Source: Chrysopilus asiliformis (Eukaryota; Arthropoda; Insecta; Diptera; Rhagionidae). From it: a DNA stretch of 64,000 nt. Under the pieces are notes generated by a model. That model saw nothing but the letters and a program-made list of their open reading frames with translations. It ran no database searches and was not told the DNA's origin. Positions 34,981 to 46,708 of the stretch are shown in pieces; within the stretch, counting starts at the first letter, position 1, and each line of letters opens with the position of its first letter. The stretch is taken from positions 19,108,987 through 19,172,986 of the forward strand of contig OZ035960.1 of the NCBI GenBank assembly GCA_964034945.1. The letters run 5' to 3'. The translations under genes were made by a program, and so were the position numbers.

Positions 34981-35540
34981 AACATAACAAAAGCTATAAT
35001 TGCCAATCTGGCAATTATTGAAAACCCGTATGGTGATTTAAGTGAACAGCGAACAGTTGTATCAAAATTCCACTTTGAAGTCAAATTTTCCAATAAGATT
35101 TTTTAAAATTTATTCCAATCGAATTTTCATGTATGGGAGTTTTATGTAGAATCATATCCTAAATAACTTTTGTTCTTGCACTTTTTTGATAAGATGCACC
35201 GTTTTTCAGATATTCGCAAAAAACATTTTCGTTCGTATTGGGGGTACCCCCTCTAATGGTCCATTTTTGCCCATTAACGAACTTAGCCTCGCATTTTACG
35301 AAAAACGGATCTGCGCAAAATTTCAAGTCTCTAGCTCAATCCGTGCGCCCGCAATCCGCGCCACAGACAGACGGACAGACAGACGGACAGACAGACAGAC
35401 GGACAGACGGACGGACATGCAGAAATTAATTATTTTTATCATTCTAAACACACTGGTGTAATTCATTTTTTTGTGCGATGACGGGATCTTGGCGTTAAAG
35501 CAAAGTTAATATACCCTTTGGTTTCACCATACGGGTATAA
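34981..35540 (+). mobile_element. Family A element, copy 1
   Basis: Begins AACATAACAAAAGCTATAAT, then ACCCGTATGGTGA; ends TCACCATACGGGTATAA, so a 13-base word is inverted at the two sides. Contains GGGGGTACCCCCTC, a short CAGACGGA array and GATGACGGGATCTTGGCGTT. Architecture (inverted subterminal word plus internal octamer array) resembles Helentron-type non-autonomous elements. Confidence 0.72.
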
Positions 35541-36408
35541 TAAAAGCGAGATAAAAGCATAAAAAACACAAAAAAATTATTTATCTTTATAATCTGATAC
35601 ACAACAAAAAAATTAGTGCATTTTTTAAAGCACTTTTTAGTTACATTTTTCTAGTAAATTTTTTTAAACTTTTAGAAAAATGTAATTCTGAGTTTTGATT
35701 TATTTTCTAGAATACATTACCAAAAACTGGTCGAAATTAACAAATAAATTTTAAACAAAAACAAGTAAAAAAAAATCAGTTTTTCAAGTGTTTCAATAAA
35801 AAAAAACAATCATGATAAAAATTTAAATATTATTGATAGCCCTTAACGACTAAAAATTATAAAATTAACTTGAATTGAAAAAAGTTGTTTCTAAGATCAT
35901 AAAAATAACAACCGCACATTCTAAAGAATTAAACGAATAATAAATATCTTTATGATCGTTTATTGTGAAATTTGAGACCTTAATAATTGACACGACCTTA
36001 TCTAGATTACCCTGCAATTAATTCTTTTAATTACTGTGAAGTACGATATTTACTGGTTAATTTTGATCATCCTATGACGTAGATTTTTCTTGTTTTTCTT
36101 TCGACACATACTTGAATTTTTACAAGCAAAAAACGAAATTTTAATTGATAAGGCATTGAAAAATAAAAATTTATGTTTTGATAACCTTTGCCTGATATTT
36201 TTGTAATGCAAATTAGTTAATTGGAAAATGCTATCATTAATTTTCACTACGACAACCTTTAAATTATTACTATTGCATTGAGTAAGTAAAAATTAATTTC
36301 GCTATCTTACCATCGGAGGATTAAGAAATTTTGGTGTACAGCAACGCATGAATAAAAAGAAATCATAAAAAAATGTGTGTGCAGATAGTAAAGCCAAACA
36401 TACACGTT

Positions 36409-36542
36409 ATGGTTGTCGAGAGTGATTTTTCTACCTGTTAGCCTTTTTCGCACGTGCGATGAAACTGTCGCCAGGTCTAAAAAGTTTTATTACACACATG
36501 TGCGAAAAAGAGATACCAAGTAGAAAAATCTCTCTCGTAAAC
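36409..36542. mobile_element. 134-bp fold-back element
   Basis: GAGTGATTTTTCTACCTG and CCTTTTTCGCACGTGCG at the left pair with their reverse at the right (GTGCGAAAAAG and AAGTAGAAAAATCTCTCTC). A lone right half recurs near 36985-37017. Confidence 0.65.
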
Positions 36543-36667
36543 CAACTTATTAAATGGCCAAAAAAAAAACCTCGCAAATTCTCTTTTTTTGCAAGCATTT
36601 GAGATGTTTTGATTTTTTTTTTCGTGTTTCCAAAGTTAATATTGACTTGTTAAAAACTTTTCTTGAA

Positions 36668-36765
36668 TGTCTCTGCCGGGAGACTCGAACACGGGACCTC
36701 TCGAATTGTAAACCATTTGCCTTCCCAATAGGCTGTTGAAGCCAATTGGCAAGCCTCTTCTAAAC
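36668..36765 (-). repeat. tRNA-derived sequence (SINE head or tRNA pseudogene)
   Basis: On the - strand the block GTGTTCGAGTCTCCCGGCAG contains a good RNA polymerase III B box, preceded by GAGAGGTCCC. An A-box-like GGCTTGCCAATTGGCTTC sits about 60 bases earlier. The acceptor stem does not close, so a working tRNA is unlikely. Confidence 0.5.
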
Positions 36766-36779
36766 GTGAACGCCCTTTA

Positions 36780-37520
36780 CAATTAAATAACTCCTAAAAG
36801 GAGTTGTAGTGAATTTTTGACTCCTTTTCGGAGTTCATTTAAAATTTAGGTCAAAACGGTGTTAAATTGAATATTTAGCTCCGTAAAATAAAAATTTAAA
36901 AATAACTCCGCGCTACGGTGTTAAACTTTTAGCTATGTTTTCAGGCGGAGTTAATTCGTCCCCGGATTTTTTCGAGAGTGTATGTGTGACCAAGTAAAAA
37001 AATCTCTCTCGTAAACCATACTATATGTGGCCAGCTAGAATTGTGGGTGAAAAAACGATATTTTCGTCCCTTACACCCTCTTCGACCTCCACCAACCTGT
37101 GGTACAATTAAGCTTCCCAAATTCAGATTTCACGCCTATCGGTGAAAGCATTTTAGCGCAGAAAACTAAAAGAGAAATTTAATTATAACTAACAGGTTGC
37201 AGATAAAAAAATCATACTTCGGTGAGCAAGAGAGGGCGGAAGGAGGGGTGAAGGAGGGGTGAAGGAGTGGGAAGGAGGGGGAAGGAGGGGGGGAGGCGAT
37301 GTGCTTTAGTGTGACGGCGGTACTAATCTCTATAAAAAAATCGCGGAAAAGCGTGAAGGAGGGACGCGGTCGAAAATCCGAAAATTAGCGTGACGTATTT
37401 TTTGGACAACCCCTACAAGTTTTGGTGTAAAAATATTTTTATTCCTGGCCCATATTTTTATATAAAAAAAAGCAAACTTCAATAGACAAAACATTTTAAT
37501 AAAAAATTAACTTATTAGAA
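36780..37520. other. Repeat patch with short palindromes
   Basis: AACTCCTAAAAGGAGTT (36788) and ACTCCTTTTCGGAGT (36820) are short palindromes, followed by TAACTCCGCGCTACGG. A G-rich run (GGAAGGAGGGG units, 37240-37295) leads into a partial TGTCCATAAAATA-type element ending GACGTATTTTTTGGACAAC near 37412. Confidence 0.5.
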
Positions 37521-37521
37521 A

Positions 37522-38113
37522 AACATAACAAAAGCTATAATTGCCAATCTGGCAATTATTGAAAACCCGTATGGTGATTTAAGTGAACGGCGAACAGTTG
37601 TATCAAAATTCCACTTTGAAGTCAAACTTTCCAATAAGATTTTTTAAAATTTATTCCAATCGGATTTTGATGTATGGCAGTTTTATGTAGAATCATATCT
37701 TAAATAACTTTTGTTCTTGGACTTTTTTGATAAGATGCACCGTTTTCGAGATATTCAGAAAAAACGATTTCGTTCGTATGGGGGGTACCCCCCCTAATGG
37801 TCCATTTTTCGTATGGGGGTGCCCCCCCCCTAATGGTCCACGAATTTAGCCTTGAATTTTACGAAAAACGAATCTGCGTAAAATTTCAAGTCTCTAGCTC
37901 AATCAGTGCGCCCGCAATCTGCGCCACTGACAGACGGACAGACAGACGGACAGACAGACGGACAGACAGACGGACAGACAAACGGACAGACAGACGGACA
38001 GACAGACGGACAGACAGACGGACAGACAGACGGACAGACAGACGGACAGACAGACGGACAGACAGACGGACAGACAGACGGACAGACAGACAGACGGACA
38101 GACAGACGGACAG

Positions 38114-38179
<66 letters not shown>

Positions 38180-38310
38180 GGACGGACATGCAAAATTCAA
38201 TTTTTTTATCATTATAAGCACACTGGTATAAGTCATTTTTGTGTGTGATGACGGGATCTTGGCGTTAAGGCAAATTTAATATACCCCTTGGTTTCACAAT
38301 ACAGGTATAA
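37522..38310 (+). mobile_element. Family A element, copy 2, with long octamer array
   Basis: Same start and end as copy 1. A local duplication of GTATGGGGGTGCCCCCCCC type occurs at 37775-37840. The array at 37929-38187 enlarges it to 789 bp. Confidence 0.75.
37929..38187 (+). repeat. CAGACGGA octamer microsatellite (about 259 bp)
   Basis: Nearly pure GACAGACG units, drifting to CAGA tetramers towards the end. Because the unit is 8 bp and lacks stops, all frames stay open on both strands and translate as RTDRQTDGQ or SVCLSVRP text. Confidence 0.95.
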
Positions 38311-41300
38311 AAATGTCATTGCTAAAAACAGAATATCAGAATGTAATATAACACAGAAATCTTTTAGGTTTTTTCAAAGCTTAATGACAAAAATGTGTAA
38401 ACATGTAAACTTTCTTACAATAAATATTATTATGTTATACAATCTCTTTAGTATGCTAGACTAAAAGTAATTTATTTCAGGAAATGTCAGAAAATTTGAC
38501 CCAAAAATTCCTAACGAAAAATATTTCAAGCAGACAAAGCCGGGTATAAATTTCAAAATTATATGAAAAAAACTTTTTTTTTGTGGAAATATAAATTTTT
38601 TGGCCAGCTAAGCTTGGCAACACTTTGCGAGTATTACCTAAATAATTTATGCGCTCAACATAACATCTGTTTCCTCTTCATTCCAGATGAGCAGCAAAAA
38701 AAGTGGTTATCACATCACTTTAGTTTCATTCTAACACGAAAAAGTTCCAATTAACTCTTGCCCAACTGCGTTTTTCGAACAATTTTAAGTTCAAGGTTAC
38801 GATGGGTCAAATTCAATTATACTAAATTTTTTTATTAGATTTTCATTCATAAAATTGTGACTATTAACTAATTAAATTTGAAATCATGTTATGCTTTTTA
38901 AGATTGTCCCCCAATTGGAATAAGCACATGTTTTCTATGTTTTTATGTTAAGAACGTTTGACTTTTTGCTGTTGATTGCAGTGAAAAAACTATTCACAGA
39001 ACTGGAAAATTTTAAATATAAAAAAAACTACAACCGCCGGAAGCGATTTTTAATGGATATTCTTGCGACCATTTGATACCGATTTATGGAAATATTATGT
39101 AAAATAATATTCTAAACACTTTTTTCTTGATAGATTGGTACATTTTTGCCGGTTCAAGACTTTGACCTAAATTTTTCAAAACAAAAAATTCAGCTGTGCA
39201 AAATTGAAAGCAAATTCCCCTTCCTTGTTACACCCTTCCTTCTTACAAGATCTTTACCGGTTTTCCCTTGTAAACATTTAATCGTCCCTCCCTACTCTGT
39301 GGACCCCTTTCCTGCTATTTTCTGAATTCTTGAAGGGATTTCGATCCAGTTTTCAATATTTCGCAGGTTGTCTGTCCTCCAAATACAAGGATTTAACACG
39401 CGGCGAAGAACTATTTCTGGAATTTAAAATTATCGAAATTTTGAATTCAGAATGGTATAAATTCTCTTAATTAAGAACTGAATGTGACAACTGCACTTTT
39501 AGATCAATCAAGTAATTTTATTCGCTTGGAAAACAGCGGCCAATGTTCCGATAGTAAAATATCGTTTCACATTTTCAAAATGAATCAAAAACTAAAACGT
39601 ATAAATATATCTCAACCTTTTAATGTTATTTAATAACCAAAATCTGAAAAACTGAAAAACCGAAAATAGTTTCCGATAAAATAAGAAAGCCATCTTACTA
39701 TAGAAATTCGAAAAATACCCCCAATATTTAGCTCAATGCCACTAAAAATAATCCACAAGTAAAAGTTGTAAAAATAATCTACAAGACATCAGTAAAAGTT
39801 GTCGGGAAAAAAACACATTGACCAGAAAATTTAAAAATGAGAATATATATTTAATAAATTTGCATTAAAATTTGCAGTGAAAAAAAACGTTTTTTTAAAA
39901 AATCTTTCCATGTGTATGAAACTGTTGAGATCAACCAATACATACTCCAGGTAGACATAATCGACGTCAAAAATAGGCCAAGTGCCAAAACTCTGGGAGA
40001 AACACATTTATGTGACAAGCAAAAAATACATTTCTTTAGACATACATATATAAAAAAAATCAAAAAAAGAAGCATAAAATATTATATCGGTCACTGTGAA
40101 CGCAAATTTTCAGTGGAAAATTCTTGATTTGTTCGCGTCTGTGAATTGACGAAAATGCTCAGGTCCACTTGTGGAAATTCTTCAAAAATTTCACGGTTGT
40201 TCCAATTTATTACGAGAGCAAGAAAACAGCCAAAACAGACTTGACTTGGCGACCCACCGAAATTGTCCCAAAAATACAAGAACCACTTTTCCATCGCACA
40301 CGAGGTTTTTTTCCACATTTCCGCAAAGATTTCCCAGTCGAACAAAAAAAAATCTTATACTTAAAATAAATGATTTTCTTCGAAATTCGTATTCGTATTA
40401 AATATGGATTCCATTCGACGAGCGGAAACTGGCTCATGTCCATATTATATAAAAAGTGGACAATATAATTTATTCACAGTGAGAAGAAATTTATATTCTT
40501 TTTATATTCTCCAGAAAATAATCAACAAATTTAGATTCCCATTTTAAGAGTCGCGTTTCAAAATGTCCACTTTATCTAATTTATTGGCGCAAGTCCAAGG
40601 TTTTTTTTATGTTGCAATGTCACAATTATACAATCAAAATATGTGATAAACGTGACTATTGTCTACTCACTAGACAGATTTTAAAATAAAAATCAAACAA
40701 AACAGAATTCGGTGATTTCGTTGAGATTACAAAGTATATTCAATTATGAAATTTCTAACATGTCAGATCGAGACGACCTCCAGAATTTCGTGGGTTAACG
40801 ACTTGAAATATTTCTAACAATTTATAACATATTTTTCTAGACATGTTTTTATTTTGTGAAAACTATCGGAAAAAAAGATTTTTTTCTAGAATTTTTTTTT
40901 ATTTTTTCGTCAAATTTTTTTTCCTGCCACGACAACAAATACTTTAGAAAATTTTCATTGAAACGAAGGTTTTTTTGCTCTATTTTTTATCGCGATATAA
41001 TTTGCCAATGAATTTATAAATTATAAAATCCCTAGCAAAATATTTATATAAAAGTGAAATACCTAACGTCAAAAAATCGCAATACACAATTTACCCAGCA
41101 ATCTCTTGTAATTGACCATTGATGTCCATGAAATGTCAAAAAAGGGTGTAGGATACCTTTATCACCTCTTTGGTCCTTTCATAAATTGAGTTCAATTAAC
41201 CGTGACAGATAGATAAGCGAATTATATCCACATGATTACTCTTTTTATTTAAATTAACAAAAGCGTTGTGAAATTTAAGTTACAAATTATTTAGTTTTAC

Positions 41301-41370
41301 CTAAGGTGGCTATAGATTTAGAATATGCAGTCCCGGTGTTCCAGAAATTTAATTGTGGTTCGGGATTTTA
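38311..41370. other. Upstream region of EAAT, no gene recognised
   Basis: AT-rich DNA with several short overlapping open frames (40091-40443) that have no family signatures and overlap on both strands. Nothing supported as a gene. Confidence 0.4.
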
Positions 41371-42180
41371 ATACTCTATATGATATCTCATATAGGAGTA
41401 TATTAGATTTAGTTTGTACCGCATCGAGCCAATCATAGGACACAAAAATGAACTACACCAGGGTGTTAGGGATGGCAAAAGATTTTGATTTCTGCATGTC
41501 CGTCCGTCTGCCCATCTGTCTGTCCGTCTGTCCGTCTGTCTGTCCGTCTGTCTGTCCATCTGTCTGTCCGTCTGTCCGTCTGTCCGTCTGTCCGTCTGTC
41601 CGTCTGTCCGTCTGTCCGTCTGTGCGTCTGTGCGTCTGTCCGTCTGTCTGTCCGTCTGTCTGTCCGTCTGTCTGTCCGTCTGTCTGTCCGTCTGTCTGTC
41701 CGTCTGTTTGTCCGTCTGTCCGTCCGTCTGTCTGTCTGTCTGTGTGTCCGTCTGTCTGTCCGTCTGTCTATCTGTCTGTTTACCTGTACGTCCGTCTGTC
41801 TGTCCGTCTGTCTGTGCATCTGTCTGTCCGTCTGTCTGTGTGTCCGTCTGTCTGCCCGAGAACACCATAACTTTCAACAGGATTGAGCTAGAGACTTGAA
41901 ATTTTGTGCAGTTACTTTCTTGTAAATGGCGAAGCTAAGTTCTTGAACGGGAAAAATTGAACCATTCCTTCCCCTTCCACGATGCAAACGAAACAGTTTT
42001 TTTGCAATTTTCTCGAAAACGGCGAATCATATTGAAAAATTTATAGAGTGTATTTAGAATAGGGTTCCACATAATTTATCCATACATCAAAATCTAATCG
42101 GACACATTTCATCTGTATAAATTTTTCGATACGATGCATAGTTTTCGAGAAAACAGAAAAAAATATTTCATTGGATTGAT
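41371..42180 (+). mobile_element. Family B element with long octamer array
   Basis: Begins ATACTCTATATGATATCTCA then TATAGGAGTATATTAGATTT. After the array come CCATAACTTTCAACAGGATT, GCTAGAGACTTGAAATTTTG and the core ACGATGCATAGTTTTCGAG. Abuts a family A element. Confidence 0.72.
41499..41857 (+). repeat. TCCGTCTG octamer microsatellite (about 359 bp)
   Basis: TGTCCGTC and CTGTCCGT units with CTGTCTGT interruptions. It is the complement of the family A array. Open frames on both strands are artefacts. Confidence 0.95.
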
Positions 42181-42194
42181 ACAATTGATACAAA

Positions 42195-42774
42195 AACATA
42201 ACAAAAACTATAATTACCAATCTGGCAATTATTGAAAACCCGTATGGTGACAATCGTATCAAAATTTGAACAGTTGTACCAAAATTCCACTTTGAAGTCA
42301 AACTTTCCAATAAGATTTTTTAAAATTGGTTCCAATCGGATTTTGATGTATGGGACTTTTATGTAGAATCATATCCTAAATAACTTTTGTTCTTGCACTT
42401 TTTTGATTTGAGATATTAACAAAAAACATTTTCGTTTGTATGGGGGGTACCCCCCTAATGGTCCATTTTTGCACATGAACGAACTTAGCCTCGCATTTTA
42501 CGAAAAACGGATCTGCGCAAAATTTCAAGTCTGTAGCTCAATCCGTGCGCCCGCAATCCGCGCCACAGACAGACAGACGGAAAGACAGACGGACAGACGG
42601 ACAGACGGACAGACAGACGGACAGACAGACGGACGGACATGCAAAATTCAACTTTTTTTTATCATTCTAAACACACTGGTGTAATTCATTTTCTTTTGTG
42701 TGATGACGGGATCTTGGCGTTACAAACGGTAAGGCGAAGTTAATATACCCTTTGGTTTCACCATACGGGTATAA
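42195..42774 (+). mobile_element. Family A element, copy 3
   Basis: AACATAACAAAAACTATAAT start, TCACCATACGGGTATAA end, short octamer array at about 42566-42640. Confidence 0.72.
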
Positions 42775-42799
42775 AAAACGTCATTAAACAAATCTCATA

Positions 42800-44370
42800 A
42801 AATGAACAACGTCTATCTGTCTGATTGTCTGTATGTCCGCTGGCGGCAAAACCACTGGACCGATTTTTACACGATTTTCCTTATATACAGCTTAGACATC
42901 TGGCCGGCGCTTTGGCTATATATTTTATCGCCACCGTTGTCTGCTACCCACACAATCATTTATCTCTACCTCAAACCTGTGAAAAATTACACAGTGATAA
43001 TATATACTCCGAACTCACTGACAAGTGGCTGATAAATATTTATCGCTCCTCTGACCCCCTCCCCTACTATTTCCTAACTACTGAATCGATTTTGGAGCGG
43101 TTTTCTCCATTAGACCGGTCATCCCTCAAGGAAATTTCAGTCCACTAAAATCAAACCCCATCTCTTAAACAATGGATTTCGAAATATAAGCCCCTTAAAT
43201 TACGGATAATTTAAATCTTTAGTCTTAAGGATTGAAAAAATTTCCACAAAACCCACGACTTAAATTCTAAGTGCTGATTAATTTGTTAATTCAATGTTAT
43301 CCACTCGATTTTTATATAGCGATCCTTAAATGATCCTTGTTGGGCTATAAACTAAGAAGAAAACAAGCGAATCCCGAATACTATCTTAAATGTGAATTCC
43401 TTTCTTTCGAAAAAAATCAAATAAAAGTCAGTTAAGACGGAGATGGGGCCCGTCTTCTGGTTTGGTCATATTGATTTTATTATCTTACAGTACTGCCTTG
43501 TCTATATCGTACCCTATAAATGCAAAACACATCCATGAAAATCCTTATCTGAGTTGATTGTATTCTAGTCGTCCTACAGTCCACTCCCAGCCTTAAATCG
43601 TCTGTGAAAATTTTCTATTCATGCTTTCGAGAAGTTGTTAAACACAAAAAGGACTTGATACGATGACAACAAGAATGAATAAATGAATGAGCATTCAAAG
43701 TGACGGCGATGCGTCTTGTTGGATACTTTTCTCCCAAAAGAATCCGAAAGGGGAAGCGAAAAAATAAATAAAAAATCAAGGAGAAATACTTAAAGAAATC
43801 CCGATCTTAACAAGAAACAGGACTCCGAGGATTCTTTCCGGCTTTCCTTGTTAAGTTGTTTGTCTCCATTCTATTTTTTCCCTGTGGAAAGGCAAAAAAA
43901 AATGTCGTTTCCACTTCGTCCTTAGCCTCGTTTCATTGAGTCTTTTTATTACACGAAAAATATCAAACCGTCGGCTTTTTTTCTTGTAATAATGACGCAT
44001 CAACGTCTTAAGATTGAAAAATCTCAAAGTACCATTCAATAGAAATTTGCTTCACAAAGTAAGGATTGGCAAAAATCAATGCTAATAAGAAGTGTTGATG
44101 GCTTGTCAAAATTTTATGTAAAAGATTTTTTTTTTTAGATTTTACAGCAATCACTTGTCATCATCGGAAGATTGTTCTTTTCGTGTTTGATAAGAGAAAT
44201 CCATAAAAAATAGATATATATTTAAGTGAATTCAATCTACGAAAAGGATTTTATTGCGTTTCCATCGTCCTTTTATTTGTCATTTGAAAACAATACCAAA
44301 AAATCAATTTCTGGTTTTGGCAAATGGCGAGACCTTCACATTAAAAGGTATTTCAAATGGCGAGACCTTC
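42800..44370. other. Interspersed-repeat remnant and unassigned DNA
   Basis: At 42805-43145 CTGTCTGATTGTCTGTATGT is followed by ACCACTGGACCGATTTTTAC, typical of Helitron-like repeat text. The 107-codon open frame there is not a known protein. No gene in the remainder. Confidence 0.4.
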
Positions 44371-44682
44371 ACATTAAAAGGTGTCTGTCTGTCTGTCTGT
44401 CTGTTCCTTTTTCACGCAAAAACGGCTGAGCCGATTGACTTGAAATTTGGCATGAGTGTCTGTGGTAGTTCTGGTTCCAACATAGGCATAGGGAAAAGTA
44501 GCGCGATGGGTGGGGGGAGTAAGGGGAGGGGGTAAAGTGATCTCGAAACTTAGTTTTTCCGCTATGTTACTCTTTCGCGGGGAAACTACTGAACCGATTG
44601 GCCTGAAGTTTAGCTCTAACATAGACCATATAAAAAAAAATTTAAAAAAACTTAACCCGGCAACGACGAGTATGCAAGCTAG
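44311..44682 (+). mobile_element. Helitron-like 3' end
   Basis: A 28-bp word containing GGCGAGACCTTCACATTAAA is directly repeated at about 44322 and 44358. GTCTGTCTGTCTGTCTGTTCC follows, then ACGGCTGAGCCGATTGACTT. The right edge AACCCGGCAACGACGAGTAT then GCAAGCTAG|T has a possible small hairpin and the CTAG|T end expected of Helitrons. The 5' TC border was not located. Confidence 0.5.
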
Positions 44683-44689
44683 TTAAGTA

Positions 44690-45090
44690 TAAGAGATAAA
44701 TCTGCTAAATGCCTAACAGGCCTGTCAAATTTAATTACCACCAAAGCGAGGGCCACAAAAAAATATCATCTTGATGAGCCGCAGGCAAAATTTCTTGAAA
44801 ATCTACCCTAGGCACAAACATTTTATAAAATGAACTACAGGCGAAATTTTTCTGTATGCTTGGGAATTTTGAAAGACCGATAAGAGAGAAGAGATCTGTC
44901 AAAATTTTTGTTTGTGATTACCTAAAAAAAATGTTTTTTTATTGGAGTTCTTCAGCACATAGGCAGACATTATAAAAAAAATCCGCTACAGGCCAAATTT
45001 TTATTTAAAAAATTTTTTTCAAATTATTGCGCCGCAGGCAAATAATTTTTACTCCTAAGGTCAAATACACGCTTAAATTAGGGTTTTCAT
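44690..45090. repeat. hAT-derived repeat patch with GCCGCAGG motifs
   Basis: Text CTGTCAAATTTAATTACCACC then GAGGGCCACA recurs at 49340-49375 and resembles hAT subterminal sequence. Several variants of GAGCCGCAGGCAAAATTT follow at 44777, 44833 and 45029. Confidence 0.5.
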
Positions 45091-45094
45091 ACCG

Positions 45095-45165
45095 TCCTCT
45101 ATTTTCCCGTACCCTATCCTCTTTTTCCCGTACCCTATCCTCTTTTTCCCGTACCCCATCCTCCC
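45095..45165 (+). repeat. 21-22 bp tandem repeat
   Basis: Three units close to TCCTCTTTTTCCCGTACCCTA starting at 45095, 45117 and 45138. Confidence 0.85.
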
Positions 45166-45239
45166 CCTGCCCTTTTATCTACGTTCATATCAGAAATTTT
45201 AGCTTTAAAAATGTTTCGCAAATTTTATGAAAAGAAAAT

Positions 45240-46199
45240 CCGGCTTCCAATTGGAATTAAGACATTACAACAATATAATAAGTCAATTAAACCTTCTTAA
45301 AAAATTTCAACGTAAATTTCAATTCATTCGAATGTCGACTTAAATGTTATTAGCATCATTCAATTCATCAATGAATTTGTAAATTGAGTTTTCAATGAAT
45401 TGGTCTTGGTGTAATAAATTATTCATAGCTGAATTTAAAACGAAAAAGTAATTTAACACAATTTGCTATATAAGATTGTTTAGCGAGGCCCAAAATAGTG
45501 GTCGGATCTTTTAAATATAGATTTCTTTTAGTTTCTAACGAAATTAAATATAAATATATAATACCTTTTGAAAAGCCCCTGAATTTCACATTTACTTTTC
45601 CTGGAAAACTGTCTCAATTTTGAGTTACATTTTGTGAAAAACTTTTATGATTCACAATTTTTAACAAAATCGATCATTGAATTAGTAAATAATTTTGTTT
45701 AGCACTAGTATCGGTTATTTGTAAGTAGAAATTAATTCGACAACAACACAAATTATCGATATTTTAAAGCTCTTTTGAGCATCTTGTCAATCATTCATTA
45801 AAGACTTGTTAATTGAATCAAAAGTGATTTCCAAATAATTTTATGATTAATGACCGTACACACTAAATATCATATTAAGAAATCAAAATCTCGTTCAATT
45901 TTTTATTTCAACATCTGATATCTGTTGAATCTTCTAGACTAATTTATTCACATCTTTATCAAGATTAAATTTTCGTGCATTTTACTTCGTGTTTTTCGCA
46001 GAATCGAGACGATTCTTTTCGCAAATTAAATTTAATTTGATACTTGATTTGCTATTGTTTTGTAGATGCGATGATGGCATTTCACATTCTTAATAAATTT
46101 ACAATCTAATTAGGACAATAAGTAAAATCTGGTATTAAAAAATAATTGGATGATTATATTTTTTTTTTGTCTGAAAATTTCCTTGAGTGGCACACTTAC
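45240..46199. other. AT-rich DNA, nothing recognised
   Basis: No repeats, palindromes or coding signals that I can support. Confidence 0.4.
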
Positions 46200-46264
46200 C
46201 TTTTGGATTTTAAATGATGGAATTATGTATACAGGCGATGAGTGAGGTTGCTATTCCAATGAAT
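46200..46264 (-). other. Candidate upstream non-coding exon of the EAAT gene
   Basis: A 65-bp segment on the - strand is bounded by CTTTCAG and AAAAG|GTAAGTG. It has stops in all frames, so it would be untranslated. If it joins the acceptor at 30746, the gene spans at least 36 kb. Transcript data would be decisive; other first exons may exist. Confidence 0.4.
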
Positions 46265-46708
46265 CTGAAAGCAGAAAAATAAAATCAGTTAACATCTTAA
46301 GAACTGTTACAAAAACATTTAAAATATAAAAAAAAATTTGTTGTGGACAGCACATGGCTTTCCTCTGCAATATTTAAAATTTCGGATAAAATACGAAAGG
46401 ATAATATTTGTTCAAACACCTCAAGAACCGTAAGAGATACGTAAAAACCGTAAAAGCAAAAAATGTAGGAAATTTTACTTCCATTGAATTTGGTCTACCG
46501 CATTTTTTTCGCAAAAGCGAATTGAGTAAGAGATATTTTATAAAAGTGTATTTTTTTCAAAGAAAAATTGTATGAGAGTCACCTATTATAGTTAACGGTA
46601 CTCTTTTAAAAGTTGATCGAAAGTTACGATCTGAGTAAAACTTTTCTAAACAAAATTTCAAGTCGCTAGCTCAACGAGTTTTTGATTTATCGAACAGACC
46701 GACAGATA

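Noticed and set aside
34803..35093. 96-codon open frame on the - strand
   Set aside because: Runs across the tandem fold-back units into a family A repeat; related frames appear in other family A copies (42041, 49921).
37886..38236. Long open frames on both strands rich in RTDRQTDGQ or SVCLSVRP
   Set aside because: They are translations of an octamer microsatellite that has no stop codon in any frame. The same occurs at 41448-41877 and 56351-56662.
40091..40443. Four overlapping open frames on both strands
   Set aside because: Mutual shadows in one segment without codon or family evidence; none has splice or start context that stands out.
42825..43148. 107-codon open frame near family A copy 3
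   Set aside because: Begins inside CTGTCTGATTGTCTGTATGT-type repeat text and has no recognisable domain.
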